Shown here one piece after another: positions 1-5,029 of a stretch of 5,029 nt of DNA (its first letter is position 1; the number at the start of each line of letters is the position of its first letter). The translations under genes and the position numbers were made by a program. The stretch covers positions 1-5,029 of the forward strand of contig SLAD01000388.1 in assembly GCA_007126995.1 (NCBI GenBank). Reading direction: 5' to 3'. Source of the stretch: Kiritimatiellia bacterium (GTDB lineage Bacteria; Verrucomicrobiota; Kiritimatiellia; SLAD01). The notes under the pieces are model-generated. The model was not told the origin of the DNA. It ran no database searches and saw nothing but the letters and a program-made list of their open reading frames with translations.

Positions 1-577
1 CCACAAGGGGGGCGCGATTAAACCGTTGGATATGCACTATCTGCGCGCGCCGCTGAAGCTGTTATATACCCGCCGGATTAGCTGGCTGGTAATTCTGGTG
101 TTCATGAACATCTTTTCGGGTGCGGGCATTGCGCACTATGAAGAGTTGATCGAGGCGGTTGTCGCGCTGGTCTTCTTCTTGCCTCTGCTGATTGACAGTG
201 GCGGTAATGCCGGCTCGCAGGCCTCGACGCTGGTTATTCGTAGTATGGCCTTGGGTGAGGTGCGATTGCTGGACTATATGAAGGTGGCCTGGCGCGAATT
301 GCGAGTGGCGCTGCTGCTTGGCCTTTCCATGTCCGCCGCTGTCTTCTTGGTTGCTTGGTGGCGTTCAGGCATCGATGTGGCACAAGTCGTTGCCCTCTCA
401 ATGACGATCATTGTGATCGTGGGGAGTTTGGTCGGCATGTCGCTGCCCTTTATTCTGCGCAAAACCGGGTTCGACCCCGCTGCTGCCAGCGCGCCACTGG
501 TTACCTCGATCGCGGATATCGCGGGCGTGCTGATTTATCTCGGGATTGCCTCGGCGATGCTCGGTCAGTTGGCCTAA
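1..577 (+). CDS. mgtE: MgtE-family magnesium transporter, C-terminal membrane domain (5'-truncated by window start)
   Basis: MgtE proteins are inner-membrane Mg2+ channels/transporters built from a cytoplasmic N domain, paired CBS domains and a five-helix membrane domain. Only the connecting stretch and the complete membrane domain (191 residues) are visible; the frame is open back to base 2. The TTG at base 26 is therefore not a credible start, and the real start lies upstream of the window. Recognisable signatures are GGNAGSQAS (fragment residues 67-75), followed by the family-typical TLVIRSMALGEV, and DPAAASAPLVTSIADIAG near the end. Asp172 of the fragment (codon 515-517) aligns with the pore Asp of the last helix known to bind Mg2+ in Thermus MgtE. 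Five hydrophobic segments can be traced, the last ending at the stop codon. The response regulator gene starts 14 bases after the stop, suggesting one transcript. Family assignment is firm; ion specificity (Mg2+, possibly Co2+) is inferred from the family. Confidence 0.93.
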   Translation, partial: HKGGAIKPLDMHYLRAPLKLLYTRRISWLVILVFMNIFSGAGIAHYEELIEAVVALVFFLPLLIDSGGNAGSQASTLVIRSMALGEVRLLDYMKVAWRELRVALLLGLSMSAAVFLVAWWRSGIDVAQVVALSMTIIVIVGSLVGMSLPFILRKTGFDPAAASAPLVTSIADIAGVLIYLGIASAMLGQLA

Positions 578-591
578 ACCAGCAAGGTTGC

Positions 592-1284
592 ATGAAAGAG
601 CACGAGCCCAACTTGCTGCTGATCGAGGATGACGCGTCTTTGGCCCATCGCTTGGCGCAGGGACTGCGGCAGGAAGGGTATCGGGTGGTCAATGCGGCAA
701 CGGCCGCGGATGCACTTACGCTCTTCGCGCAGGAGGCATTTGACCTCGTGTTGCTCGACTGGATGCTGCCGGATAGGGACGGTCTGGAGATAGTGAGAAA
801 GCTGCGCGGCGACGGGCGTACCATTCCGGTATTGATGCTGACGGCGCGGGGCGAAACGGAAGACCGGGTGATGGGCTTGGATAGCGGAGCCGATGACTAT
901 CTGGTGAAGCCGTTTGCGCTGGCGGAATTGCTGGCGCGCATACGCAGTCTACTGCGCCGCACAACCGTGTCGCGCGAGAAAGCGGTGGAGTGGGGCCTGG
1001 TTCATGTTGATCTGGTCACGCGCCGAGCAAAGGTCAACGGCAAAGGGGTGGATCTGACACCGCGCGAATTCGATGTGTTGGCCTACTTGGTCAGTCTAGG
1101 CGGCGAAATCGCCAGTCGCCACATGTTGGTTCACAATGTCTGGAACGCCGCCGGACGATTCAGTTCCCTCGACAACGTCATTGATGTGCACATGGCCAAT
1201 CTGCGCCGCAAGCTGCGCGAAACAACGGGTTGTGACCCCATTGAGACTGTCCGCGGCGTGGGGTATCGCCTACGCGACAAGTGA
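592..1284 (+). CDS. OmpR/PhoB-family two-component response regulator
   Basis: This is a complete 230-aa DNA-binding response regulator of the usual family length. The receiver domain (about residues 7-120) has the acidic pocket E12/D13, the phospho-acceptor D56 in LVLLDWMLPDRDG, T84, and K106 in the GADDYLVKPF motif (98% typical layout of this family, Y103 included). The C-terminal winged helix (about 132-230) shows LTPREFDVLAYL (155-166), a recognition helix region around NVIDVHMANLRRKL (195-208) and the closing TVRGVGYRL (219-227). It should be phosphorylated by a histidine kinase and then bind direct repeats in promoter DNA. The ATG at 592 is chosen because the receiver domain starts just after it; the frame is open further upstream, but that part overlaps mgtE and resembles nothing. 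A modest AGCAAGG (581-587) lies just before it. No kinase gene follows, and the upstream neighbour is mgtE. The target and signal cannot be named from sequence. Confidence 0.95.
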   Translation: MKEHEPNLLLIEDDASLAHRLAQGLRQEGYRVVNAATAADALTLFAQEAFDLVLLDWMLPDRDGLEIVRKLRGDGRTIPVLMLTARGETEDRVMGLDSGADDYLVKPFALAELLARIRSLLRRTTVSREKAVEWGLVHVDLVTRRAKVNGKGVDLTPREFDVLAYLVSLGGEIASRHMLVHNVWNAAGRFSSLDNVIDVHMANLRRKLRETTGCDPIETVRGVGYRLRDK

Positions 1285-1290
1285 CGCGAA

Positions 1291-1312
1291 CTGCTTGCGG
1301 AGCAGATTTTTT
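1291..1312 (+). terminator. Weak candidate intrinsic terminator after the response regulator gene
   Basis: CTGCT (1291-1295) and AGCAG (1301-1305) form a 5-bp stem with a 5-base loop. After one A comes a run of six T (1307-1312). It lies 6 bases after the regulator's stop codon. The T-run is good but the stem is short, so termination would be partial at best. It could let some transcripts read through into the beta-barrel gene. Confidence 0.4.
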
Positions 1313-1375
1313 GGTAGCGTATTCGCCGATAGCTCGGTACATTCCTTTGTGTTAAGCGAATTCGTGGTGTTTTGG

Positions 1376-1381
1376 AAGGAG
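1376..1381 (+). promoter_or_regulatory. Ribosome binding site deciding the start of the outer-membrane protein
   Basis: AAGGAG lies 6 bases before ATG 1388 and 9 bases before the adjacent ATG 1391. This site, with the signal peptide that begins right after it, rules out the longer open frame running upstream into the response regulator gene. Either of the two adjacent ATG codons could be used; the spacing slightly favours 1391 and the length convention favours 1388. Confidence 0.75.
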
Positions 1382-1387
1382 AGGGAT

Positions 1388-2152
1388 ATGATGAAGAAAT
1401 GGTTGATGATCGGCTTGATGACCGCGCTTTGCGGTTCTGTTCAGGCTGAACCCATACGCACAGCTTTAACCAAGGAGAACCGTTTGCCTCGACTCTATCA
1501 ATGGGAAGGCGGCGTCGAGTTCCATTATCAAGAGTATAAGAACAATGATGAGATGATGATGGCGGTGCCGTACTTGCGCCGTACGATGCTGCGTGACTTT
1601 GCTCTTTTTGCGACACTTCCCTACAACCGCTTCGACCCTGACATGGGAGAGAGTGAAAGCGGAATCGGTGATGCTACAGTCGGCTTCGAATTCGTGGCCT
1701 ATAAGAATCTTTTCGGATACCCATGGATCATGCCGCACGGCGAGGTCAAGTTTGATACCGGCGATGAAGACAAGGGATTGGGCACGGGTGACACGGAATA
1801 TATGATCGGTGTGGCGATGGGTACGAGCGTGGGCCGCGACTTCCATTTCGCCGCCGACGCCCGTTATCGTATCATGCGCGATGAGGACAACATTCCGTCG
1901 TTGGGCTTGTCGGTTGTATGGGATTTGGATCACCGTTTTTCCCTGTTGGCGGAAATGGAAGTGGCGCGCCGCAAGCTTCGCGATGAACTCGGTTTTCGCG
2001 AGGATGATTCCAATCCCATCACGTTTCTGGTCGGCATGCATTATCGTGCCACACGCAATCAAGCCTTCTCGATACATGGAGGCGGTGTCACCAATAGCGG
2101 CGAAGCCGGGTTAAACAATATTATCCGCGGCAAATATTCGTTTCGGTTCTAA
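1388..2152 (+). CDS. Putative outer-membrane beta-barrel protein (MetA-pathway/'transporter'-like family)
   Basis: This 254-aa exported protein begins with a typical signal peptide: MMKK, a hydrophobic core, then SVQA with likely cleavage before E21. The mature part has many alternating polar/aromatic strands and ends in KYSFRF, the terminal-Phe signature recognised by the BAM assembly machinery. SGIGDATVGFEF and FDTGDEDKGLGTGDTEYMIG resemble the 'GxGD...PTGD...LGTG' pattern of the family annotated as 'MetA-pathway of phenol degradation putative outer membrane protein' or simply 'transporter'. That family name does not prove a role in phenol metabolism; the substrate is unknown. The mature protein is rich in acidic residues, especially in likely loops (for example DPDMGESESG, TGDEDK). 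It sits 103 bases after the response regulator and before a strong terminator. It may be a target or co-regulated partner of that regulator, but this is inference. I saw no convincing promoter in 1285-1387. Envelope location is well supported, family moderately, function not at all. Confidence 0.85.
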   Translation: MMKKWLMIGLMTALCGSVQAEPIRTALTKENRLPRLYQWEGGVEFHYQEYKNNDEMMMAVPYLRRTMLRDFALFATLPYNRFDPDMGESESGIGDATVGFEFVAYKNLFGYPWIMPHGEVKFDTGDEDKGLGTGDTEYMIGVAMGTSVGRDFHFAADARYRIMRDEDNIPSLGLSVVWDLDHRFSLLAEMEVARRKLRDELGFREDDSNPITFLVGMHYRATRNQAFSIHGGGVTNSGEAGLNNIIRGKYSFRF

Positions 2153-2172
2153 GAAAGTCCAATCGGCTAATC

Positions 2173-2210
2173 AAAAGCGCGCAAGGGTTCTCCTTGCGCG
2201 CTTTTTGTTT
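2173..2210 (+). terminator. Strong intrinsic (rho-independent) terminator
   Basis: AAAAGCGCGCAAGG (2173-2186) and CCTTGCGCGCTTTT (2192-2205) are perfect inverted repeats: a 14-bp stem with the 5-base loop GTTCT. The stem runs into a T-rich tail (TTTTT G TTT, 2202-2210). It lies 20 bases after the stop codon of the beta-barrel gene and ends that transcription unit. The A-run on the left arm could give weaker termination on the other strand, but no gene converges on it. Confidence 0.93.
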
Positions 2211-2296
2211 GCCCCTCAACCCGGATAATAGCAGGAGGCCGTTGTCGTGGGCTTGAGGCGAGGCGCGATGGAATAATTCATATTTTCCTTTGTATT

Positions 2297-2326
2297 TTGA
2301 GATTTCGTTTTCTAGGGTGGGCTATC
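2297..2326 (+). promoter_or_regulatory. Weak candidate sigma70-type promoter for the asnB operon
   Basis: After the terminator, 2211-2434 must hold the start of the asnB transcript. The best spaced pair I see is TTGAGA (2297-2302) and GCTATC (2321-2326), 18 bases apart. The -35 fits moderately and the -10 poorly. The stretch 2271-2312 is clearly more AT-rich than its surroundings, as promoters often are. The exact boxes are a guess; only the presence of a promoter somewhere here is likely. Confidence 0.22.
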
Positions 2327-2383
2327 GTGTTGATTCTGTCATTGGACGAATTCATCGATCGGATTTCGAAGTGATTATGCAAA

Positions 2384-2408
2384 CCGGCAGTTCCAATCGA
2401 ACTGTTGG
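2384..2408 (+). promoter_or_regulatory. Hairpin in the asnB leader, just upstream of the ribosome binding site
   Basis: CCGGCAGTTC (2384-2393) can pair with GAACTGTTGG (2399-2408) across the loop CAATC. This gives 10 pairs in RNA, two of them G-U. The inner six (CAGTTC/GAACTG) are perfect and would also form a DNA palindrome that could be an operator. The structure ends 10 bases before the Shine-Dalgarno AGGAGG (2419-2424) and has no T-run, so it is not a terminator. Regulatory function is inferred only from its position. Confidence 0.4.
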
Positions 2409-2418
2409 CCTGAGTGAA

Positions 2419-2424
2419 AGGAGG
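2419..2424 (+). promoter_or_regulatory. Ribosome binding site deciding the asparagine synthetase start
   Basis: AGGAGG, a full match to the Shine-Dalgarno core, lies 10 bases before ATG 2435. That start puts Cys at position 2, where class II amidotransferases need their N-terminal nucleophile. The in-frame GTG at 2414 overlaps this site and would place the Cys at position 9, so it is rejected. Confidence 0.85.
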
Positions 2425-2434
2425 CAATTGGCGC

Positions 2435-3970
2435 ATGTGTGGCATTGTGGGGATTATTGGTAGCGGCGCGAAAACGGATATTCAACACATGCTGGAAACG
2501 ACGCGGCATCGCGGCGAGGACTGCATGAAGTATCAAGAGTTCGATCGGTTTGGCAGCATCGGCATTAATCGCCTGTCCATTATCGATCTGGCGCGGGGGG
2601 ATCAACCACTCTTCAACGAAGACGGCACCATTGCGCTGGTCTGCAATGGCGAAATCTACAACCATGCCTCGATTCGATCGGACTTGGCCGACACGCACAC
2701 CTACAGCTCCGATTCCGATGCGGAGGTAATCATCCACCTTTACGAGGAATACGGAAACGACGCGATCAAGTTTCTCGACGGTATGTTCGCCTTTATCCTG
2801 GTGGACTTGAAGAATGGCAAGACGCTGATTGGGCGCGACCCCATGGGCATCAAGCCATTGTCGTATCGGCGCGATGGCGACGTCATGTACGTGGCCAGCG
2901 AAGTAAAAGCGCTGGTCGACATTGGGACGGAAGGCATTCGCGATCTCCCCCCCGGCCATTATTGGTCTTCCGATGAAGGTATTGTGAAATATGTCGAACC
3001 GACATTGAAAACCTCCATCCCCGATCTGCAACTATGTCGGGCGCTGCTTTCGCAGGCGGTGCGGAAACGCATGATGTCGGATGTGGAAGTCGGTACGTTT
3101 CTATCGGGGGGCATCGATTCCAGCATCGTCACCGCGCTGGCGGCGAAAGAGAACCCCCGTATGAAGGCCTTTACCGTCGGCATGAAGGGTACGCCCGACA
3201 TGGAAATGGCCAAGAAGGTGGCGGATTACGTCGGCGTCGAACACATTGTCAAAGAGTTCACCTTGGATGACATGCTCGAGTTATTGCCCGAAGCCATCTA
3301 CCACATTGAATCCTATAACCCGTCCATGGTGACCGGGGCCGTGGTGACGCTGATGGCGTCCCGACTGGCCACCGAGCACGGCGTGAAGGTCGTGTTGTGC
3401 GGTGAAGGCGCGGATGAAATGTTCGGCGGCTATTCGGCCGTGCGCGCGCTGTCGTTCCTTGAACTGCGAGGCAAACTTTTTGAGTTGATGCGCAATTTGC
3501 ACAAGACCGAGCTGCGTCGGCTGGACCGCATGAGCATGGCGGCGACGTTGGAAGCCCGTGTGCCGTTCATGGACTTCAACTTCGTGGAGTACGCGTTCAA
3601 TCTGCCTTCCTCGGAGAAGATTTATGAGGAGGACGGGAAACGCGTCGAAAAATGGCACCTGCGCAAGGCCTTTGAAGACCTGCTCCCGCATGAGCTGATC
3701 TGGCGCGAAAAGATGCCGTTTGATCAAGGTAGCGGTGGACGCAACATTATCAGTGTGATTGAAGATACGATTGACGACGCGGAATACGAAGAGAAGCGCC
3801 AGTTGTATGCGCCTTGGAACATTCAGTCGAAGGAAATGCTGTACTACTTTGAAATCTGGAAAGGCCATTTTGGCAATCTGCTCGAACCGGGCAAGACCTT
3901 CGACATGTTCGGGGATTACCCCGTGCTCATGCCGTCAATCGTCTCGCGCGGACAGGGGGAAGGCATATGA
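2435..3970 (+). CDS. asnB: Glutamine-hydrolysing asparagine synthetase (AsnB type)
   Basis: This 511-aa protein should convert aspartate, glutamine and ATP to asparagine, glutamate, AMP and PPi in the cytoplasm. It is somewhat shorter than E. coli AsnB (about 554). The N-terminal class II glutaminase domain (about 1-165) has the nucleophile Cys2 exposed after Met removal, R46 in NRLSIID, N71-G72-E73 and D95. These match the glutamine-binding residues R49, N74, G75, E76 and D98 of E. coli AsnB. The synthetase domain (from about 190) has the PPi loop SGGIDSS (224-230), GEGADEMFGGY (323-333) and EARVPFMD (373-380), then an AsnB-like C-terminus with WREKMPFDQG. One oddity is HRGED at 25-29, where AsnB proteins normally have HRGPD. 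The stop overlaps the next start by four bases (ATGA), so it heads a three-gene operon. A more specialised amide-forming role, as in some peptide or cell-surface pathways, is possible but not shown. Confidence 0.93.
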   Translation: MCGIVGIIGSGAKTDIQHMLETTRHRGEDCMKYQEFDRFGSIGINRLSIIDLARGDQPLFNEDGTIALVCNGEIYNHASIRSDLADTHTYSSDSDAEVIIHLYEEYGNDAIKFLDGMFAFILVDLKNGKTLIGRDPMGIKPLSYRRDGDVMYVASEVKALVDIGTEGIRDLPPGHYWSSDEGIVKYVEPTLKTSIPDLQLCRALLSQAVRKRMMSDVEVGTFLSGGIDSSIVTALAAKENPRMKAFTVGMKGTPDMEMAKKVADYVGVEHIVKEFTLDDMLELLPEAIYHIESYNPSMVTGAVVTLMASRLATEHGVKVVLCGEGADEMFGGYSAVRALSFLELRGKLFELMRNLHKTELRRLDRMSMAATLEARVPFMDFNFVEYAFNLPSSEKIYEEDGKRVEKWHLRKAFEDLLPHELIWREKMPFDQGSGGRNIISVIEDTIDDAEYEEKRQLYAPWNIQSKEMLYYFEIWKGHFGNLLEPGKTFDMFGDYPVLMPSIVSRGQGEGI

Positions 3971-4425
3971 TCTTGACGCGCCACCTAGTGCTGACGGTTC
4001 TCACGATTGGCATTCTGGCCACCTTGACGGCGTCGGGCGAAGTTTTCCTGGATGCGCCCGATTCAACGGATACCGGACACTTCACGCTGTCGTGGGGGGT
4101 GACGGAGGATGATGGCTCGGTGCATTTCTTTGTGGTCGAACAGGCCCGCGAAGCAGACTTTTCCGATGCCCGGATTTTATACGAAGGCGATGCCACGGCT
4201 TCATCGATGAGCGGGTTGCTGGACGGTGTCTACCACTACCGGGCGCGATTGAGTGATTCAGACATCTGGAGCGACCCGATTGCGGTGGTCGTTCAGCATC
4301 ATTCCCTCACTCAGGCCTTCATCTTTTTGGGCATGGGCGCGGTCGTCTTTCTGGCTACGGGCGTGCTGATCATCGCAGGCCATATCAAGCAGCGACGCGC
4401 AACTGGCTCGAAGGAGATGGCCTAA
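3967..4425 (+). CDS. Small membrane-anchored protein with one fibronectin type III-like domain
   Basis: This 152-aa protein is not one I can name. Residues 1-24 form a signal peptide or N-terminal membrane helix (MILTRHLVLTVLTIGILATLTASG). Residues about 25-110 look like a single fibronectin III fold: an early LSW core Trp (41-43), then GVYHYRAR (87-94) and WSDPIAVVV (101-109), the usual last two strands. A strong membrane helix follows (about 115-139), ending in the basic KQRR. This predicts the beta domain outside the inner membrane and a short cytoplasmic tail. The ATG at 3967 overlaps the asnB stop, with a purine-rich AGGGGGAAGG (3954-3963) in front, so translation is probably coupled. 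The peptidase gene starts right after its stop codon. FN3 domains usually mediate binding; an anchor or scaffold role is inference. The gene is real on the basis of spacing, ribosome site and coherent domain layout. Confidence 0.85.
   Translation: MILTRHLVLTVLTIGILATLTASGEVFLDAPDSTDTGHFTLSWGVTEDDGSVHFFVVEQAREADFSDARILYEGDATASSMSGLLDGVYHYRARLSDSDIWSDPIAVVVQHHSLTQAFIFLGMGAVVFLATGVLIIAGHIKQRRATGSKEMA
4411..4416 (+). promoter_or_regulatory. Ribosome binding site of the P1-family peptidase
   Basis: AAGGAG lies 9 bases before ATG 4426, inside the last codons of the upstream gene. The upstream stop TAA (4423-4425) abuts the ATG directly. Both points support the start at 4426 and coupled translation. 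Confidence 0.8.
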
Positions 4426-5029
4426 ATGCCGCGCGAGCATGGATGTATCACCTGCGTCGATGGTGTGCGCGTAGGTCATGCGGTGGATGATGATGGAGTC
4501 ACGGGTTGCTCCGTGGTCTTGTTCGATCAAGGGGCCGTGGCGGGCGTGGATATCGGCGGATCGGCACCGGCAACGCGCGAAACGGAATTACTGGATCCGA
4601 CCAACATGATCGAGCGGATTCATGGCATCGCATTGACAGGGGGCAGCGTCTTTGGCTTGAAGTCGTCCGATGGCGTACAGAGTTATCTGCGTGAACGCGG
4701 GGTCGGTTATCGCTCATCGGTTGGCGTGATTATCCCGATTGTGCCGGCGGCGGCCATCTATGACCTTGAGATGGGGGATCCAGCGATTCATCACGCGCCA
4801 GACCGCAAAATGGGCTATTCCGCTTGCGAAACGGCCACATCCGATCTGTCGCCTGAAGGCTTGGTCGGGTGTGGTGTCGGTGCTACATGTGGACGGATCT
4901 TCGGAAATGAGAATCGCATGCGGGGCGGACTCGGTAGCTCCTCGATCACGTTGAGTAATGGCGTGACTGTCGGCACCTTGGTCGTTTGTAACGCGTGGGG
5001 TGATGTGCTTGACCCGGACACCGGACAAA
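4426..5029 (+). CDS. P1/S58-family (DmpA-like) aminopeptidase, 3'-truncated by window end
   Basis: Only the first 201 residues are present, and the frame runs open off the window. P1 (MEROPS S58) enzymes are autoprocessed Ntn-type hydrolases; known members are DmpA (L-aminopeptidase/D-amidase/esterase) and BapA (beta-peptidyl aminopeptidase). Family signatures appear in order: VRVGHA (14-19), GGSAPATRETELLDP (44-58), IALTGGSVFGLKSSDGV (68-84), VIIPIVPAAAIYDL (101-114), GCGVGATCGRIFG (148-160), RGGLGSSSI (166-174) and VGTLVVCNAWGD (182-193). There is no signal peptide, so a cytoplasmic enzyme is expected. The self-cleavage site and its Ser/Thr nucleophile normally lie beyond this point in the sequence, so activity cannot be judged here. 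Seven Cys residues in 201 is rather many. The gene directly follows the FN3-like membrane protein with no gap and shares its transcript. Substrate is unknown. The family call is firm. Confidence 0.92.
   Translation, partial: MPREHGCITCVDGVRVGHAVDDDGVTGCSVVLFDQGAVAGVDIGGSAPATRETELLDPTNMIERIHGIALTGGSVFGLKSSDGVQSYLRERGVGYRSSVGVIIPIVPAAAIYDLEMGDPAIHHAPDRKMGYSACETATSDLSPEGLVGCGVGATCGRIFGNENRMRGGLGSSSITLSNGVTVGTLVVCNAWGDVLDPDTGQ

Noticed and set aside
26..577. TTG at 26 as the start of a short MgtE-like protein
   Set aside because: The frame stays open and MgtE-like up to base 2, and the full family has N-terminal and CBS domains. The gene is cut by the window edge rather than naturally short.
355..591. 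Upstream extension of the response regulator frame to 355
   Set aside because: This part overlaps mgtE in another frame and encodes no recognisable domain. The receiver domain begins just after ATG 592.
1136..1387. Upstream extension of the outer-membrane protein frame
   Set aside because: It overlaps the response regulator and would bury the signal peptide. A good ribosome site sits directly before 1388.
1285..1387. Promoter for the beta-barrel gene
   Set aside because: TACATT (1338-1343) resembles a -10 box, but no -35 lies at a fitting distance. I could not support a specific call.
1466..2077. 203-codon frame on the minus strand inside the beta-barrel gene
   Set aside because: It is a codon-bias shadow: fully antisense to a convincing gene, with no ribosome site or recognisable domain.
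2158..2399. TCCAATCG at 2158-2165 and again at 2392-2399, as a possible paired regulatory site
   Set aside because: Eight bases repeated once in about 240 bases is weak. One copy lies between a stop codon and a terminator, where an operator makes little sense.
2375..3031. 218-codon minus-strand frame over the start of asnB
   Set aside because: It is antisense to conserved catalytic motifs and its translation resembles no protein family I know.
3281..3868. 195-codon minus-strand frame over the C-terminal half of asnB
   Set aside because: It is a His/Gln-rich shadow translation, typical of the antisense of a GC-biased gene, with no supporting signals.
1..5029. Mobile elements, CRISPR repeats, tRNA/rRNA genes, toxin-antitoxin or phage-defence genes
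   Set aside because: No terminal or direct repeat pairs, repeat-spacer pattern, RNA gene signatures or related protein families were seen. All coding space is explained by the six genes listed.

Overview
The window reads as ordinary chromosomal DNA from a Gram-negative (diderm) bacterium. It is densely coding, all on the + strand, and moderately GC-rich by eye. The diderm call rests on a 254-aa protein with a signal peptide, a beta-strand-rich body and a terminal phenylalanine, which is the usual form of an outer-membrane beta-barrel. The sequence alone does not fix the phylum: Pseudomonadota is a reasonable guess, and a PVC-group bacterium is not excluded. I see no insertion sequence, integrase, tRNA or rRNA gene, CRISPR array or other sign of a mobile element.

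Left part (1-2210). The window opens inside an mgtE-type Mg2+ transporter gene, of which only the C-terminal membrane domain is present. Fourteen bases after its stop comes a complete OmpR/PhoB-family response regulator with all key receiver residues, so the two are probably co-transcribed. No sensor kinase gene follows it. After about 100 bases containing a weak hairpin plus T-tract comes a gene for an exported beta-barrel protein resembling the 'MetA-pathway / transporter' family of outer-membrane proteins. A strong intrinsic terminator (14-bp perfect stem) closes this half.

Right part (2211-5029). A leader of about 220 bases holds a hairpin just upstream of the ribosome binding site. It precedes a tight three-gene cluster: a glutamine-dependent asparagine synthetase (AsnB type), a small exported or membrane-anchored protein with one fibronectin-III-like domain and one C-terminal membrane helix, and a P1/S58-family (DmpA-like) peptidase cut off by the window end. 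The first two genes overlap by 4 bases (ATGA). The third start codon directly follows the second stop codon. The three are therefore almost certainly one operon and probably translationally coupled.

The asparagine synthetase should make amides in the cytoplasm, and the P1-family enzyme should cleave N-terminal, beta-amino or D-amino amide bonds. The small membrane protein has no known role. Whether the three form one pathway is inference from gene spacing only. This cluster and the apparently kinase-less regulator next to mgtE are the points most worth a second look. I did not find clear evidence of a wholly new system.
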